This document shows positions 33,517 to 43,592 of a stretch of DNA of 64,000 bases, one piece after another. Each line of letters opens with the position of its first letter. The first letter of the stretch is position 1. Position numbers and translations under genes: made by a program. The stretch is from Enterococcus asini ATCC 700915 (lineage in GTDB: Bacteria; Bacillota; Bacilli; Lactobacillales; Enterococcaceae): contig NZ_ASVU01000001.1 in the NCBI RefSeq assembly GCF_000407365.1, positions 1,974,455 to 2,038,454 of the forward strand, in the 5' to 3' direction. Under the pieces are notes generated by a model. It did not search any database and was not told the origin of the DNA. It saw only the letters and a list, made by a program, of their open reading frames with translations.

Positions 33517-33599
33517 TTGAGTTTTGTCATTTTTTAGGCTAAACTAAGATTAGTGTCCGTTGAGGAATGCTTGTCTTTTTCTAAGAAATCGTTCCTCAA
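33517..33599 (+). promoter_or_regulatory. Promoter and dyad in the leader of the DUF1538-PII operon
   Basis: TTGAGT (33517-33522) and TAAACT (33540-33545) are 17 bp apart. Downstream, TTGAGGAA (33560-33567) is the exact reverse complement of TTCCTCAA (33592-33599). The dyad would lie from about +8 to +48 of the transcript, so it can be an operator or a leader hairpin. Confidence 0.5.
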
Positions 33600-33632
33600 T
33601 CGATAACGAAATCATAAAAAAGGAGGAATACT

Positions 33633-34316
33633 ATGAAAAAAAGCTTTGAAGAAGTGATTGTGGCGATTCTCCCAATGACCGTTTTGATTGTTATTTTAAC
33701 CTTCATCTTTGCGCCCTTATCTATGGACGATTTGATTATTTTTATTGTTGGTGCGGCCATTATGATGGTGGGAATGGCTTTGTTTTTATTCGGCGCTGAT
33801 TATTCCATGCTCCGGGTGGGTTCACTAGTCGGGGAATACATGATTAAAAAGCGCAGTTTGGCGATTATGTGCAGTCTCGGCTTCGCAATTGGGATTGGCA
33901 TTACCATTGCTGAGCCCTCGGTTCAAGTACTAGCGCAGCAAGTGCGGGATATTTCGGAGGGGACGATTACCAAGTTCGTCTTAATTGGCGTAGTAAGTAT
34001 TGGAACCGGTATCTTCTTATCTTTTGCATTGTTGCGGACGGTTTTTCGCCTGTCTTATTACAAGATGATGTTGATTGGCTATGTGGGGGTTTTTGCCCTG
34101 TCATTTTTCACCAGTCCTGAGTTTATGCCGATTGCCTTTGATGCTGGCGGGGTAACCACTGGACCAGTAACCGTGCCCTTTATTCTTGCTTTGGCCAGTG
34201 GGGTCACCAGTATGATCCATCAAGGCAAAGGAGAAAGCGATAGTTTCGGTATGGTGGGTGTCTCTTCATTAGGCCCAATTTTAGCGGTTATGTTGTTGGG
34301 GGGGGTTTTTAGATGA
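33633..34316 (+). CDS. DUF1538 membrane protein, first half
   Basis: 227 residues with about six to seven hydrophobic segments. The phrase ITIAEPSVQVLAQQV near 88-104 and FDAGGVTTGPVTVPFILAL near 168-186 are DUF1538 hallmarks. The next gene codes for a second copy of the same domain, so the working transporter is probably a two-subunit assembly or a split form of the fused two-domain version. The substrate is unknown. AAAGGAGG precedes the ATG. It overlaps the next gene by four bases (ATGA). Confidence 0.9.
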   Translation: MKKSFEEVIVAILPMTVLIVILTFIFAPLSMDDLIIFIVGAAIMMVGMALFLFGADYSMLRVGSLVGEYMIKKRSLAIMCSLGFAIGIGITIAEPSVQVLAQQVRDISEGTITKFVLIGVVSIGTGIFLSFALLRTVFRLSYYKMMLIGYVGVFALSFFTSPEFMPIAFDAGGVTTGPVTVPFILALASGVTSMIHQGKGESDSFGMVGVSSLGPILAVMLLGGVFR

Positions 34317-35089
34317 ACCTTTTACAACAGATTTTTACTGGCTTGGGAACACAGATTGAAGAAGTTCTTTTAGCAATTGCTCCGATTGTTCTCTTGTTTA
34401 TCTTTTTAAATCTAGTGAGTTTTCGCTTGAAGCCGAAAAAGTTTTGGCGAATTATGTTGGGCTTTTTCATTACAACATTAGGTTTGATTCTATTTTTACA
34501 CGGGGTAAACATCGCTTATGTACCTGTAGGGCGCCACTTAGGAACGGAATTGGCTCGTTTAGAAAACAACTGGCTTTTGATTCCGATCGGTTTTGTAATG
34601 GGCTTTCTAGTGGGCTTTGCGGAACCGGCGATTCATGTCATGGTGAAGCAGGTAGAAGACGAAAGTGGCGGTACGGTTAAGCGAAAAGTATTATTAGCAG
34701 TGGTTTCACTGGGAATTGGAGCAGCGGTGGCCTTGTCCATGTGGCGCTTATTGGCTGGCTTTAGCATCTACTATTTCCTTATTCCTGGCTATCTGTTAGT
34801 ATTCCTATTGGGTCGCAAAGTGGATAAGATGTTCTTGGCCATGGCTTTTGATAATGGTGGAGTGGCGACGGGGCCGATGTGTTCTACCTTTATCCTTTCC
34901 ATGGCGGTGGCGATTGCCGCGGAGATTGAAGGGCGCAGTCCATTAATCGATGGCTTTGGTGTTGTGGCACTGATTGCTTTGACACCGATTTTGTCCACTT
35001 TAGCACTAGGGTATTTGTATAAGAAAAAAGAAGAGCGCGATCAAAAAGAAAAGCAGAAATTGCAAGAAGCGGGGGCTGAAAATGGATAA
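34313..35089 (+). CDS. DUF1538 membrane protein, second half
   Basis: 258 residues with about seven hydrophobic segments and the same family phrases as its partner: FAEPAIHVMVKQVED near 102-116 and AFDNGGVATGPMCSTFIL near 176-193. A charged C-terminal tail (KKKEERDQKEKQKLQEAG) reaches into the cytoplasm and may contact the PII protein. Pairing of two related membrane proteins with inverted or matched halves is common in transporters. It overlaps the PII gene by eight bases. Confidence 0.9.
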   Translation: MNLLQQIFTGLGTQIEEVLLAIAPIVLLFIFLNLVSFRLKPKKFWRIMLGFFITTLGLILFLHGVNIAYVPVGRHLGTELARLENNWLLIPIGFVMGFLVGFAEPAIHVMVKQVEDESGGTVKRKVLLAVVSLGIGAAVALSMWRLLAGFSIYYFLIPGYLLVFLLGRKVDKMFLAMAFDNGGVATGPMCSTFILSMAVAIAAEIEGRSPLIDGFGVVALIALTPILSTLALGYLYKKKEERDQKEKQKLQEAGAENG

Positions 35090-35459
35090 ACCAGTAGCGT
35101 TAAATTTGGAGATGATTGTGACAATTGTAGACCGAGGCGTGGGAGAAGATGTGAATGAGTACTCCAAGCAAGCCGGAGCCAATGGCGGAACGATTCTCCA
35201 TGGGAAAGGGACGAGCACCAAAGAAAAAAATCGTTTCTTTGGTTTGGAGATTGAACCGGAAAAAGATATCGTGTTAACCTTGGTGCCGGATACGTTGACG
35301 GCGACCGTTATGGATGCTATTGGCAAAGGCTTGAAGATCGATCAGCCTGGCAACGGCATTTGCTTTTCCATTGATATCGACAAAGTCATGGGGATTACCG
35401 CGATTAATTCCTATCGTAAAGTGGTAGATATGGAGACATTTTTGGATAATGAAGAGTAA
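35082..35459 (+). CDS. PII-like signalling protein linked to DUF1538
   Basis: 125 residues with a PII fold. Visible landmarks are LEMIVTIVDRGVGEDV at the first strand and helix, a T-loop region with GANGGTILHGKGTSTKEK near 42-58, and VLTLVPDTLTATVMDAI. Classical PII proteins bind ATP/ADP and 2-oxoglutarate and gate the ammonium channel AmtB; here the coupled partner is DUF1538 instead. The conserved uridylylated Tyr in the T-loop is absent. Translation is coupled to the upstream gene by overlap. Control of the DUF1538 channel by a nucleotide signal is inferred. Confidence 0.85.
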   Translation: MDKPVALNLEMIVTIVDRGVGEDVNEYSKQAGANGGTILHGKGTSTKEKNRFFGLEIEPEKDIVLTLVPDTLTATVMDAIGKGLKIDQPGNGICFSIDIDKVMGITAINSYRKVVDMETFLDNEE

Positions 35460-35466
35460 AGATTAG

Positions 35467-35507
35467 AAAAACGACTGGCTCCCGTGTGGCGGAACCAGTC
35501 GTTTTTT
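35467..35507. terminator. Bidirectional terminator
   Basis: AAAAACGACTGG pairs perfectly with CCAGTCGTTTTT, with seven T after it. It serves the DUF1538-PII operon and the convergent MATE gene. Confidence 0.9.
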
Positions 35508-35511
35508 TGTT

Positions 35512-36885
35512 TTACGGTGTAGTTTCTGGAGAGTGGGGAAGATTGTTTTGCTCTTGTGCCAAATGTTTGAGTGTTTTCATGGCTTTTAAGTAGGAATATA
35601 GCAATACCGCCACCGAGCCAATCCAAGCTAAAGGGGAGGCTAGCACGGCTCCGGGATAGCCCATAAGCTGAGTCAAAAAGATCGCCGCAAAGGCTCGCAT
35701 GAATAGTTCCATAACACCGGCAATGGTCGGTACCTTGGCTTGACCAAGGCCTTGTAACGTATAGCGTAAGATAAAGAGAATCGCCAAAATCCAGTAAAGA
35801 CTAGCGGTGATGTTGAAGTAGGTTTGGGCCAATTCAAAGACCTTGGTTTCCTTGGCACTGACAAATAAAGAAACGAAATTACGGCCAAAGATGATCACGG
35901 CAATCCCCGCCACGATACTAAAGCCGATACTCATGGTCAAGCACTGGCGAACCCCTGTGAGGATTCGTTGGTATTGTTTCGCCCCAAAGTTTTGGCCGGT
36001 AAAAGTCGCCATGGTAACGCCAAAGGACATCATGGGTTGAGTGGCGAATTGGTCGATTCGTCCGGCAGCTGCTTGAGCCGCTACCACATCGGTTCCCAAA
36101 CTGTTCAATGCGGTTTGTAAAATTACGGTACCAATGGCGATAATGGAAGATTGGAAAGCCATGGGCAAACCGGCATTTAAATGAGTGACGTACTCGTTTT
36201 TTGTCAGCTGGAAGTCTTCTTTTTTCAACTGTAGCAAAGGAATCCGGCGCAGAATGTAGATGTAGCACATTAAAGAAGAAGCCAACTGGGCGATTAAGGT
36301 CGCCCAAGCTGCACCAGCGACCCCCATACCGAAGTTTTGGATGAAGACCAGGTCCAATACCACGTTGATAATCACGGCAAAAATCAAGAAGAACAAGGGC
36401 GTGCGGCTGTCCCCTAAAGCCCGAATCATATTCGACAAAAGGTTAAAGGCCATGGAAGCTACCATCCCTCCGAGAATAATGGTGATGAATTCCTTGGCTT
36501 GATTGTAAATGTCTGCCGGGGTTTGCATGACTTGCAGCAGGGGATCAATCAAAAGGAGACTCAACCCCGTTAAAATCAAAGTCACTAATAAGCTGATTAA
36601 GACGCTGACGGCAAAGCTGCGTTTGACCCCACGGTAGTCTTTCGCCCCGTAGCGCTGAGCGGTGATGATCGACAGACCGGCACTGAGCCCTTGGGCAAAA
36701 CCGATAATCAAAAAGGTGATGCTCCCGGTAGAGCCAACCGCTGCCAGCGCCTCTTTTCCCAGCGTTTGACCGACGATAATCATATCCACCATATTATAAA
36801 ATTGTTGAAACACATTTCCCACTAATAAGGGAATGGTAAAAATCAGAATCAGTTTGGCAGGACTGCCCTTGGTTAAATCGCGCAT
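35512..36885 (-). CDS. MATE family efflux transporter
   Basis: 457 residues with 12 hydrophobic segments in two halves. The start MRDLTKGSPAKLILIFTIP and the phrases MVDMIIVGQTLGKEALAAVG and NFGMGVAGAAWATLIAQ are typical of the DinF/NorM-like MATE group, which exports organic cations or drugs by sodium or proton exchange. The substrate is unknown. AAGGGAG precedes the ATG. It is a single gene between the PII operon and gpmA. Confidence 0.92.
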   Translation of the reverse strand: MRDLTKGSPAKLILIFTIPLLVGNVFQQFYNMVDMIIVGQTLGKEALAAVGSTGSITFLIIGFAQGLSAGLSIITAQRYGAKDYRGVKRSFAVSVLISLLVTLILTGLSLLLIDPLLQVMQTPADIYNQAKEFITIILGGMVASMAFNLLSNMIRALGDSRTPLFFLIFAVIINVVLDLVFIQNFGMGVAGAAWATLIAQLASSLMCYIYILRRIPLLQLKKEDFQLTKNEYVTHLNAGLPMAFQSSIIAIGTVILQTALNSLGTDVVAAQAAAGRIDQFATQPMMSFGVTMATFTGQNFGAKQYQRILTGVRQCLTMSIGFSIVAGIAVIIFGRNFVSLFVSAKETKVFELAQTYFNITASLYWILAILFILRYTLQGLGQAKVPTIAGVMELFMRAFAAIFLTQLMGYPGAVLASPLAWIGSVAVLLYSYLKAMKTLKHLAQEQNNLPHSPETTP

Positions 36886-37071
36886 GTTCGTACTCCCTTG
36901 TCTTTAAACTTGCATTAGTCTATCACATTCCCTGAGAAAAAAATATGGAATATCTTATTATTTTTCTTGTGGTATTTTATGAAAGAATCAGCGCTGTTTT
37001 CCTGAAAAATTTGCCAGGCCATGACAAGAACCAAAAAAACTGCCATAATAGAAGAGACAGGAGGGAATCAG

Positions 37072-37740
37072 ATGCAGATGGTATTGATTCGCCACGGGGA
37101 AAGCGAGGCCAATTTCCAAAACTATTGGACTGGTTGGCTAGACGTTCCCCTGACAGAAAAGGGCCGCAGACAAGCCCAAGCAGCCGGTGAGAAAATTAAA
37201 CAAGCAGGACTGGAGTTTGACTATGCGTTTACCTCAGTGTTGCAGCGTTCCTTGATTACGTGTCAGGAAGTATTGGAAGCCTGTGACCAGCTGTGGCTGC
37301 CAGTGGAAAAGACTTGGCGTTTAAATGAACGCCATTACGGCGCATTAGTGGGGAAGAATAAAGACGAAATGAAAGCCGAGTTCGGTGCGGAACAAGTGAA
37401 GCGTTGGCGCCGAGGGTATTACCAGCTACCGCCCTTGGTGGAGCAAAATCATTTTGATCGTCGTTACGACAATTTGGACCAGTCTTTGATTCCAAAAGGG
37501 GAAAGTTTGGCTTTGACCACAGAGCGGGTGTTGCCTTTGTGGCAAGATTGGCTGGCACCGTTGCTTTTACAAGATAAGAATGTTTTAGTTGTCGGCCACG
37601 GCAATAGCTTACGGGCCTTGGTCAAGTATTTGGAAGACATCCCACCGGAACAAGTGGATCAGATCGAGATTCCCAATGCCACACCGGTTTTGTATGAATT
37701 TGCGGCAGATTTGCAGATTTCTCGAAAAATCTTACTTTAA
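37072..37740 (+). CDS. gpmA: 2,3-bisphosphoglycerate-dependent phosphoglycerate mutase family protein
   Basis: 222 residues. The phosphohistidine is in LIRHGESEAN near residue 9, and the second His is in VVGHGNSLRAL near residue 177. The family phrases WTGWLDVPLTEKG and LNERHYGALVGKNK place it in the dPGM group, which interconverts 3- and 2-phosphoglycerate in glycolysis. It is a little more diverged than usual and could be a second copy beside a main mutase elsewhere. ATG 37072 follows GGAGGG by six bases; the in-frame start at 37021 has no site. Confidence 0.85.
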   Translation: MQMVLIRHGESEANFQNYWTGWLDVPLTEKGRRQAQAAGEKIKQAGLEFDYAFTSVLQRSLITCQEVLEACDQLWLPVEKTWRLNERHYGALVGKNKDEMKAEFGAEQVKRWRRGYYQLPPLVEQNHFDRRYDNLDQSLIPKGESLALTTERVLPLWQDWLAPLLLQDKNVLVVGHGNSLRALVKYLEDIPPEQVDQIEIPNATPVLYEFAADLQISRKILL

Positions 37741-37805
37741 TCACGAACAAAATATCTTCCTATAGTGAAAACGTTAATGAATCTGCGGGAATTTCCCGGG
37801 ATTTA

Positions 37806-37814
37806 TGCTATACT
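37806..37814 (+). promoter_or_regulatory. Extended -10 promoter of the ACT-UPF0210 pair
   Basis: TGCTATACT is a TGnTATACT extended -10 element 30 bp before the ACT gene start. No good -35 is seen, as is common with this class. Confidence 0.5.
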
Positions 37815-37843
37815 ATGAAAAACCAAAAGGGGGAAAAGGGAAT

Positions 37844-38110
37844 ATGCGGGCAATTTTAACGGTAATTGGAAAAGACAAAGTGGGCATTATCGCTGGGGTC
37901 AGTCAGAAATTGGCAGCTTTGGAAATCAACATTTTGGATGTGTCCCAAACCATCATGGACGATTACTTCACCATGATGATGATGCTTTCCATGGATAAGA
38001 ATAGTGATTTTGAAAAGATTAAGTCCGAGTTGAACGAAGTGGGCAAGGACATGGGCGTTTCGATTAAAGTGCAAAACGAAGAAATCTTTAACGCCATGCA
38101 CAAACTGTGA
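37844..38110 (+). CDS. ACT domain protein, UPF0237 family
   Basis: 88 residues forming one ACT domain: AILTVIGKDKVGIIAGVSQKL at the start, then ILDVSQTIMDDYFTM. ACT domains bind small ligands such as amino acids. The gene is next to the UPF0210 gene here and in many Firmicutes and archaea, so the two probably work together, with the ACT protein as sensor. ATG 37844 follows a GGGGGAAAAGGG purine run. Confidence 0.92.
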   Translation: MRAILTVIGKDKVGIIAGVSQKLAALEINILDVSQTIMDDYFTMMMMLSMDKNSDFEKIKSELNEVGKDMGVSIKVQNEEIFNAMHKL

Positions 38111-38125
38111 GAACGGGGGAAGCAG

Positions 38126-39469
38126 ATGGAGACAAATCAAATTTTAGAAACCATTCGCATGGTAGAAGAAGAAAACTTAGATGTCCGGACGATTACCATG
38201 GGGATTTCACTCTTGGACTGTATTTCGACGGATGTTCAAAAAACTTGTGACAATATTTACCGCAAAGTCACCACGAAAGCCCGAGACTTGGTCAAAGTCG
38301 GCAATGATATCGAAATGGAGTTTGGGATTCCAATCATTAACAAACGAATCTCGGTGACACCGATTGCGATTATTGCTTCGGCTAGTGGTGGCCAGGACTG
38401 TGTGGCGTTTGCCAAAACCTTGGATCGTTGTGCAGAGACTTTAGGGGTGAACTTTATCGGTGGCTATTCCGCATTGGTGGAAAAAGGCTACCAAGGAGCA
38501 GATTTAGCTTTAATCGAATCAATTCCAGAAGCCTTAGCGGAAACGAATTTTGTGTGCTCTTCCGTGAATATCGGCTCCACCAAAGCCGGCATCAATATGG
38601 ATGCGGTGCGCTTAATGGGGGAAACCGTGAAGAAAACCGCCGAAGCTTCTGATATGGGCTGTGCGAAATTGGTTGTCTTCGCCAATGCGGTGGAAGACAA
38701 TCCATTCATGGCCGGCGCTTTTCATGGGGTAGGAGAAGCCGACTGTGAAATCAATATCGGCGTTTCCGGTCCCGGAGTAGTCATGCGGGCTTTGGAAAAA
38801 GTCAAAGGGGAATCTTTTGACGTAGTTGCTGAAACCGTGAAGAAGACTGCCTTTAAGATTACCCGCATGGGACAAATGGTCGGGCAAATCGCTTCTCAGC
38901 GCTTAGGTGTGCCTTTTGGAATTGTGGACTTATCCTTGGCGCCGACACCTGCTGTAGGGGACAGTGTTGCTGGGATTTTAGAAGAAATGGGCTTAGAATC
39001 CGTGGGTACCCATGGCACCACGGCGGCTTTGGCCTTGTTAAACGATGCTGTGAAAAAAGGCGGCGTAATGGCGTGTAACCACGTGGGGGGCTTATCCGGC
39101 GCATTTATTCCAGTTTCAGAAGACGCTGGGATGATTACCGCAGTGGAAAAAGGCTTGTTAAACTTGGAAAAATTAGAAGCCATGACAGCGATTTGTTCTG
39201 TAGGCTTGGACATGATTGCCATTCCAGGAGACACCCCGGCGACAACGATTGCGGCTATGATTGCCGATGAAGCGGCGATTGGGGTAATCAATCAAAAAAC
39301 TACGGCGGTGCGGATTATTCCCGCTAAAGGTACGAAAGTCGGTGACATGGTGGAGTTTGGTGGATTATTAGGTCAAGCACCGGTGATGAAAACCAATCCA
39401 GCGGCTTCAGCTGATTTTATTCAACGGGGTGGCCGAATTCCGGCACCGATTCATTCATTTAAAAACTAG
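38126..39469 (+). CDS. UPF0210 / PFL family protein
   Basis: 447 residues, full length for the UPF0210 (DUF711, PFL-like) family. Typical phrases are [12 protein letters not shown] near the start, [19 protein letters not shown] and [18 protein letters not shown]. The fold is related to glycyl radical enzymes such as pyruvate formate-lyase, but no glycyl radical loop or activase is visible, and the reaction is unknown. It begins 15 bp after the ACT gene with GGGGGAAG in between. Confidence 0.92.
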   Translation: METNQILETIRMVEEENLDVRTITMGISLLDCISTDVQKTCDNIYRKVTTKARDLVKVGNDIEMEFGIPIINKRISVTPIAIIASASGGQDCVAFAKTLDRCAETLGVNFIGGYSALVEKGYQGADLALIESIPEALAETNFVCSSVNIGSTKAGINMDAVRLMGETVKKTAEASDMGCAKLVVFANAVEDNPFMAGAFHGVGEADCEINIGVSGPGVVMRALEKVKGESFDVVAETVKKTAFKITRMGQMVGQIASQRLGVPFGIVDLSLAPTPAVGDSVAGILEEMGLESVGTHGTTAALALLNDAVKKGGVMACNHVGGLSGAFIPVSEDAGMITAVEKGLLNLEKLEAMTAICSVGLDMIAIPGDTPATTIAAMIADEAAIGVINQKTTAVRIIPAKGTKVGDMVEFGGLLGQAPVMKTNPAASADFIQRGGRIPAPIHSFKN

Positions 39470-39485
39470 GAGATGCAAGAGTTAT

Positions 39486-40100
39486 ATGAAGTTTTTCATT
39501 TGGGATTTTGATGGCACATTGTACGACACCTATCCAATGATTTTACCCGCAGTGATGAAAGTTTTAGTAAAAAATCACGTTGAAGCACCAGAGCGGGATG
39601 TCTATCGGATGTTAAAAGAATTTTCTTCAAAAAAAGTTGCTGAAACTTATGATCTTGATTTTGCGGCTTTTACAGAAGATCTCCATACTTTCGAAAATGC
39701 AGATCAAAGAGAGCCCTTGCCTTTTGAGGGGATGGCGGAAACCTTGGCTGAAATTCAAGCTCAAGGTGGCCGACAGTTTATCATGACGCACCGCATGGCG
39801 GATGATACGAAACGCTTATTAGCGCTCCATGGCCTGGAAGGTTATTTTGAGGAAATCGTGGGCCCTGAGCGGAACTTTGCCAGAAAGCCAGATCCAGAGG
39901 CGATTAACTATTTAGTGGACAAGTATCAGATGCCAAAAAATCAAACGGTGATGATTGGTGATCGCTTTATGGATGTATTGGCTGGCAACGCTGCGGGAAT
40001 TGCTTCTTGCTTCTTTGACAATGAGCAACTCTTAAACGATGTTCCGGCGGACTTTGTTTGTCGAAGCCCCAAAGAAATTTTGACACTATTAGAAAAGTAA
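39486..40100 (+). CDS. HAD family hydrolase
   Basis: 204 residues of a HAD subfamily IA phosphatase. Motif I is FIWDFDGTLYDTYP near residues 4-17 with the nucleophile Asp, motif II is the Thr in IMTHRM near 99, and motif IV is VMIGDRFMDVLAG near 152. The substrate is a small phosphorylated compound that cannot be told from sequence. The gene starts 16 bp after the UPF0210 stop, with AGGAG about ten bases from ATG 39486, so it may be in the same operon. Confidence 0.9.
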   Translation: MKFFIWDFDGTLYDTYPMILPAVMKVLVKNHVEAPERDVYRMLKEFSSKKVAETYDLDFAAFTEDLHTFENADQREPLPFEGMAETLAEIQAQGGRQFIMTHRMADDTKRLLALHGLEGYFEEIVGPERNFARKPDPEAINYLVDKYQMPKNQTVMIGDRFMDVLAGNAAGIASCFFDNEQLLNDVPADFVCRSPKEILTLLEK

Positions 40101-40105
40101 ACAGG

Positions 40106-40146
40106 AAAAAGCTGACCTTAGTCGTGACTAGGGTCAGCTTTTTTTG
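40106..40146 (+). terminator. Terminator between the HAD gene and comEA
   Basis: AAAAAGCTGACC pairs with GGTCAGCTTTTT, extended inside by TAGTC/GACTA, with seven T after it. Confidence 0.92.
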
Positions 40147-40179
40147 CGTATCTTATGCCAAGGAGAAAGGAGGGAGTTC

Positions 40180-40809
40180 ATGAACCAGTGGCAGGAAACT
40201 GTGCGTAAGTATGCCGTTCCTATAGGTCTGTTACTAGCACTGCTTGCGGGAGCGATTTTTTGGTTTGGCTTCGTCGAAAAAAAGGAAGCACCAGGAAAAG
40301 AAGCGCCCTTTTTGTTAACCAGTCAAGTCAGCCAAGAAACTAGGGAGACCACCACGGAGTCGGCTTATTTTGTGGACATCAAAGGAGCGGTGGTAACCCC
40401 AGGGGTCTATCAAGTGCCTCCAGGATCCCGAGTACAAGATATCGTGGGCTTAGCCGGGGGTCTGCGAGAGGATGCCGCGACAGCTTACGTCAACTTGGCG
40501 GCGAAAGTGGAGGATCAACAATTGATCTATGTAATGACAGAAGTAGAAGCCACCCAAAGTGACACGCCTTTACCGGCCACCGCTCCGGCAACTGGAAATA
40601 CCCCAGGTCAAAGTGAAGCCAAAGTCAATATTAACACAGCAGATGCAAGTCTCTTACAAACACTATCGGGAATCGGGATCAAAAAAGCGGAAGCCATTAT
40701 TGCCTACCGGGAGGAACATGGACCCTTTGCTTCGGTCGATGATCTTCAAGAAGTTTCCGGAATTGGCGAAAAGACAGTTGAAAAACTCCGGGCTTCCATT
40801 ACAATATAG
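40180..40809 (+). CDS. comEA: Competence DNA receptor ComEA
   Basis: 209 residues. One membrane anchor lies near 12-30 (YAVPIGLLLALLAGAIFWFG). A SLBB-like domain follows near 64-125 (VDIKGAVVTPGVYQVPPGSR), then a Thr/Pro/Ala linker, then a helix-hairpin-helix pair at about 147-209 with VNINTADASLLQTLSGIG. ComEA binds incoming DNA at the outer face of the membrane during transformation and hands it to ComEC. ATG 40180 follows AAAGGAGGG. It is the first gene of the comE operon. Confidence 0.95.
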   Translation: MNQWQETVRKYAVPIGLLLALLAGAIFWFGFVEKKEAPGKEAPFLLTSQVSQETRETTTESAYFVDIKGAVVTPGVYQVPPGSRVQDIVGLAGGLREDAATAYVNLAAKVEDQQLIYVMTEVEATQSDTPLPATAPATGNTPGQSEAKVNINTADASLLQTLSGIGIKKAEAIIAYREEHGPFASVDDLQEVSGIGEKTVEKLRASITI

Positions 40810-40846
40810 CTAGAGGTTTAGACTATTGTCAGCAAAGGAGAAACAT

Positions 40847-41335
40847 ATGAGTGATCAACGAATACCTTGGGACCAGTATTTTATGGCCCAGGCAGTATTG
40901 CTTTCCCTACGTAGTACCTGTACGAGACTTGAAGTCGGGGCTACGTTAGTAAAGGACAAACGAATCATTGCAGGAGGCTATAACGGTGCAGTCTCCGGGG
41001 ACGTGCATTGTATCGACGAGGGTTGTTACATGGTAGATGGCCACTGTATCCGCACCCTCCACGCAGAAATCAATGCATTATTGCAATGTGCAAAATTAGG
41101 GATTTCCGCCGATCAATCGGAAATCTATGTCACCCATTTTCCATGTTTGAACTGTACTAAGGCGCTGTTGCAAGCCGGGGTGCGGAAGATTCATTATTTA
41201 CACGATTACAACAATGACACGTATGCCAGAGAGTTGATCGCCCGAGTTGGCTCTTCCGTGCATCAGGTGACATTGGATCCGAAGTACTTCGAAAAGCTTT
41301 CTGCTAAAGCTTTGGAGGGACATGTCCAAAGCTAA
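40847..41335 (+). CDS. comEB: dCMP deaminase family protein ComEB
   Basis: 162 residues with zinc motifs HAEINALLQ near residue 72 and PCLNC near residue 103, and the typical start [20 protein letters not shown]. It deaminates dCMP to dUMP for thymidylate synthesis; its place in the comE operon is conserved but it is not needed for DNA uptake in Bacillus. AAAGGAG is seven bases before ATG 40847. It overlaps comEC by 14 bases. Confidence 0.93.
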   Translation: MSDQRIPWDQYFMAQAVLLSLRSTCTRLEVGATLVKDKRIIAGGYNGAVSGDVHCIDEGCYMVDGHCIRTLHAEINALLQCAKLGISADQSEIYVTHFPCLNCTKALLQAGVRKIHYLHDYNNDTYARELIARVGSSVHQVTLDPKYFEKLSAKALEGHVQS

Positions 41336-43580
41336 CGGATTAAACCAATTGATTTTCCCGAGTCTCTTGGTTTCATCCGTGCTACTAGCATCAACCACCG
41401 GTAATTCCTGGTTTTGGTTAGTGGCGATTTATTTTTTACTTGTACTCTGCTGTAAAAGACAGTGGCGGCTTTTGGCCGTGGCGGTCTTTTGCGGCTTTTT
41501 TTGTCTTTGGCGTCTCTCTTACTGGCCTACCTTGGAATTGGGCGCAGTAGCAGATGAAACCTGCCAACTGACTTGTACGGTGAAAGGCGATACGATTGAA
41601 ATCAATGGCGACAAAATCACGTTTGATGCTTGGACCACCAGAGGAAAACTTGCGGTAACCACTTATGCCGCTAAAGATGAAGTGGCTACGTGGCGGACTT
41701 TGCGGAATAAGGAGCTTCAGATAAAAGGGCAAGGCGTGTACTCCAGAGGAACACCACAACGAAATCTCGGTGGGTTTTCCTATCGCTACTATCTCTATGC
41801 CCATGGCTACAGCGGTAGTTTTCAAATCAAGAAGATTCTTGGCAAAACGGAAACGCCGGCCTCTTTTTCGGTGCAAAGGCTTAGAGGATACTTAATCAGT
41901 CATGTGGAAACCACTTTTCCTCCAAAAACGGGATTGTACTTAAAAGCTTTATTATTTGGTCACAAAGACGGGGCTTTTCAAAGTATCGCCCAAGGATTTA
42001 AGCAGACGGGAATTTTACATCTGTTTAGTATTTCCGGGCTACATCTTTGGTTTTTCTTCGGCTTGGTGGACAAATTCTTACGACGAGTGGGCTTAACCAA
42101 GGAGGAGTCCTTTCTTCCTATGGTTCTAGTCTTAGTCGGTGGTTTTTGGTTATTTGGCGGCAGTGCGAGCGTTTTGCGGGCCACTTGTGCCGTCTTTTTG
42201 CAGCGAGTTTTAGCCCTAGGGCATTGGCGATTGTCTTCTTTAGATCGCTTTTCCTTGGTATTAGTCGGGGTACAGCTAGTCTGGCCCACATATTTATTGA
42301 CCACTGGGGGACACTTATCCTTGTATTTGGCTTGGCTACTACTTTACGTCCCTCAACGGCCAGGAAAATGGCGACAAGGTCTGTGGCTGTCGCTTTTACC
42401 CGCACCTTTGTTGATGTATTTATTTGCGGAATGGTCCTGGGTCGGCGGTATTTTAACGGTACTTTGTGTGCCGTTATTCAGTTGGCTTTTGTTACCGGGA
42501 AGCTTACTGCTATTAGGCGCTTCCCTGATAACTCCTTTGCCGAAAGTTTTTCTGGAGATTGTTGAAGGGTTCTTTGAAGTATTAGGAAACCTTTTAAGTG
42601 GTGGCGGTGGTTTTTCTTGGATTACCGGTCAGCCACCGGTTCTTTTGGTGATTGGTTGCTTGTTAGGTGGGGTGTATCTCTATGAGTGCCGGAGTAAGTG
42701 GACGGTGATGCTGTGTGTGTGCTTCCCCCTTTTTGTGGGCAGTTTTCCTTTCGATGAGCGAATTAGCTTTGTGGATGTAGGACAAGGGGACAGCGTCGTT
42801 TTTCGTAGCCGAGGTAATCGGGAAGTTATGGTTTTAGATACTGGCGGGCGTCTGAATTTTAAAGAAGACTGGGCTCAAGGCTATCAAGCACCTAATAGTG
42901 AGTACACCTTGATTCCTTTTTTGAAGTCCCAAGGAGTACGGCGGATTTCTCGTTTGATCTTAACTCATGGGGACGTGGATCACATGGGAGATGCCCAAAG
43001 TCTCTTTGAAACATTTGTGGTTGAGGAAGTACTCCTTCCAGCAGGCAGTCATCAACATGAAAACATTCAAAAGTTAATCAGACTGCTCCCTGAAAAGACT
43101 GTGGTCCGAGAGATTTTAGCGCCGGAACGAATCGGCGGAGTATTTTCCTTGGAAGTCTTAGCGCCAGAAACTGTGGGAAAAGGGGAAAATGAAGACTCCC
43201 TAGTACTCACCGCCTACTGGAATCACCGCCGTTTCTTATTTACCGGAGATTTGGATCAAGCTGGGGAACGCCGTTTGTTAAAAGACTATCACCAGTTGCG
43301 GGCAGATGTTTTAAAAGTCGGTCATCACGGCAGTCGGAGTAGCACGGATCCGGTGTTTTTACAAGCGTTGCAAGTGAAAGAGGCGGTCATTTCCTGTGGA
43401 GTGAAGAATTCCTTTGGACATCCCCATGAAGAAGTACTCACCGCATTAAAAAAAGCCCAAGTGCAAGTTTGGCGCACGGATCAACAGGGGATGATCTATT
43501 TTTCTAGTCAGTCCGCCCAAGCCGCATGGGTCAGGAAGGACTGGCAAAAGACTGGCGTAAGTGGTAGGATAATGCGGTAA
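41322..43580 (+). CDS. comEC: Competence DNA channel ComEC/Rec2
   Basis: 752 residues, full length. Hydrophobic segments near 10-70 bracket an OB-like DUF4131 region, the competence domain with about seven membrane segments spans about 215-475 ([11 protein letters not shown]), and a metallo-beta-lactamase domain spans about 485-740 with [11 protein letters not shown] and VGHHGSRSS. The protein forms the membrane pore for single-stranded DNA, and the last domain probably degrades the other strand. The reading frame is intact. GGAGGG precedes ATG 41322. Confidence 0.95.
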   Translation: MSKANGLNQLIFPSLLVSSVLLASTTGNSWFWLVAIYFLLVLCCKRQWRLLAVAVFCGFFCLWRLSYWPTLELGAVADETCQLTCTVKGDTIEINGDKITFDAWTTRGKLAVTTYAAKDEVATWRTLRNKELQIKGQGVYSRGTPQRNLGGFSYRYYLYAHGYSGSFQIKKILGKTETPASFSVQRLRGYLISHVETTFPPKTGLYLKALLFGHKDGAFQSIAQGFKQTGILHLFSISGLHLWFFFGLVDKFLRRVGLTKEESFLPMVLVLVGGFWLFGGSASVLRATCAVFLQRVLALGHWRLSSLDRFSLVLVGVQLVWPTYLLTTGGHLSLYLAWLLLYVPQRPGKWRQGLWLSLLPAPLLMYLFAEWSWVGGILTVLCVPLFSWLLLPGSLLLLGASLITPLPKVFLEIVEGFFEVLGNLLSGGGGFSWITGQPPVLLVIGCLLGGVYLYECRSKWTVMLCVCFPLFVGSFPFDERISFVDVGQGDSVVFRSRGNREVMVLDTGGRLNFKEDWAQGYQAPNSEYTLIPFLKSQGVRRISRLILTHGDVDHMGDAQSLFETFVVEEVLLPAGSHQHENIQKLIRLLPEKTVVREILAPERIGGVFSLEVLAPETVGKGENEDSLVLTAYWNHRRFLFTGDLDQAGERRLLKDYHQLRADVLKVGHHGSRSSTDPVFLQALQVKEAVISCGVKNSFGHPHEEVLTALKKAQVQVWRTDQQGMIYFSSQSAQAAWVRKDWQKTGVSGRIMR

Positions 43581-43592
43581 GGATGTGAGCAG

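Noticed and set aside
41322..43580. comEC as a prophage insertion site, since some streptococcal elements use it.
   Set aside because: The gene is uninterrupted and of normal length.
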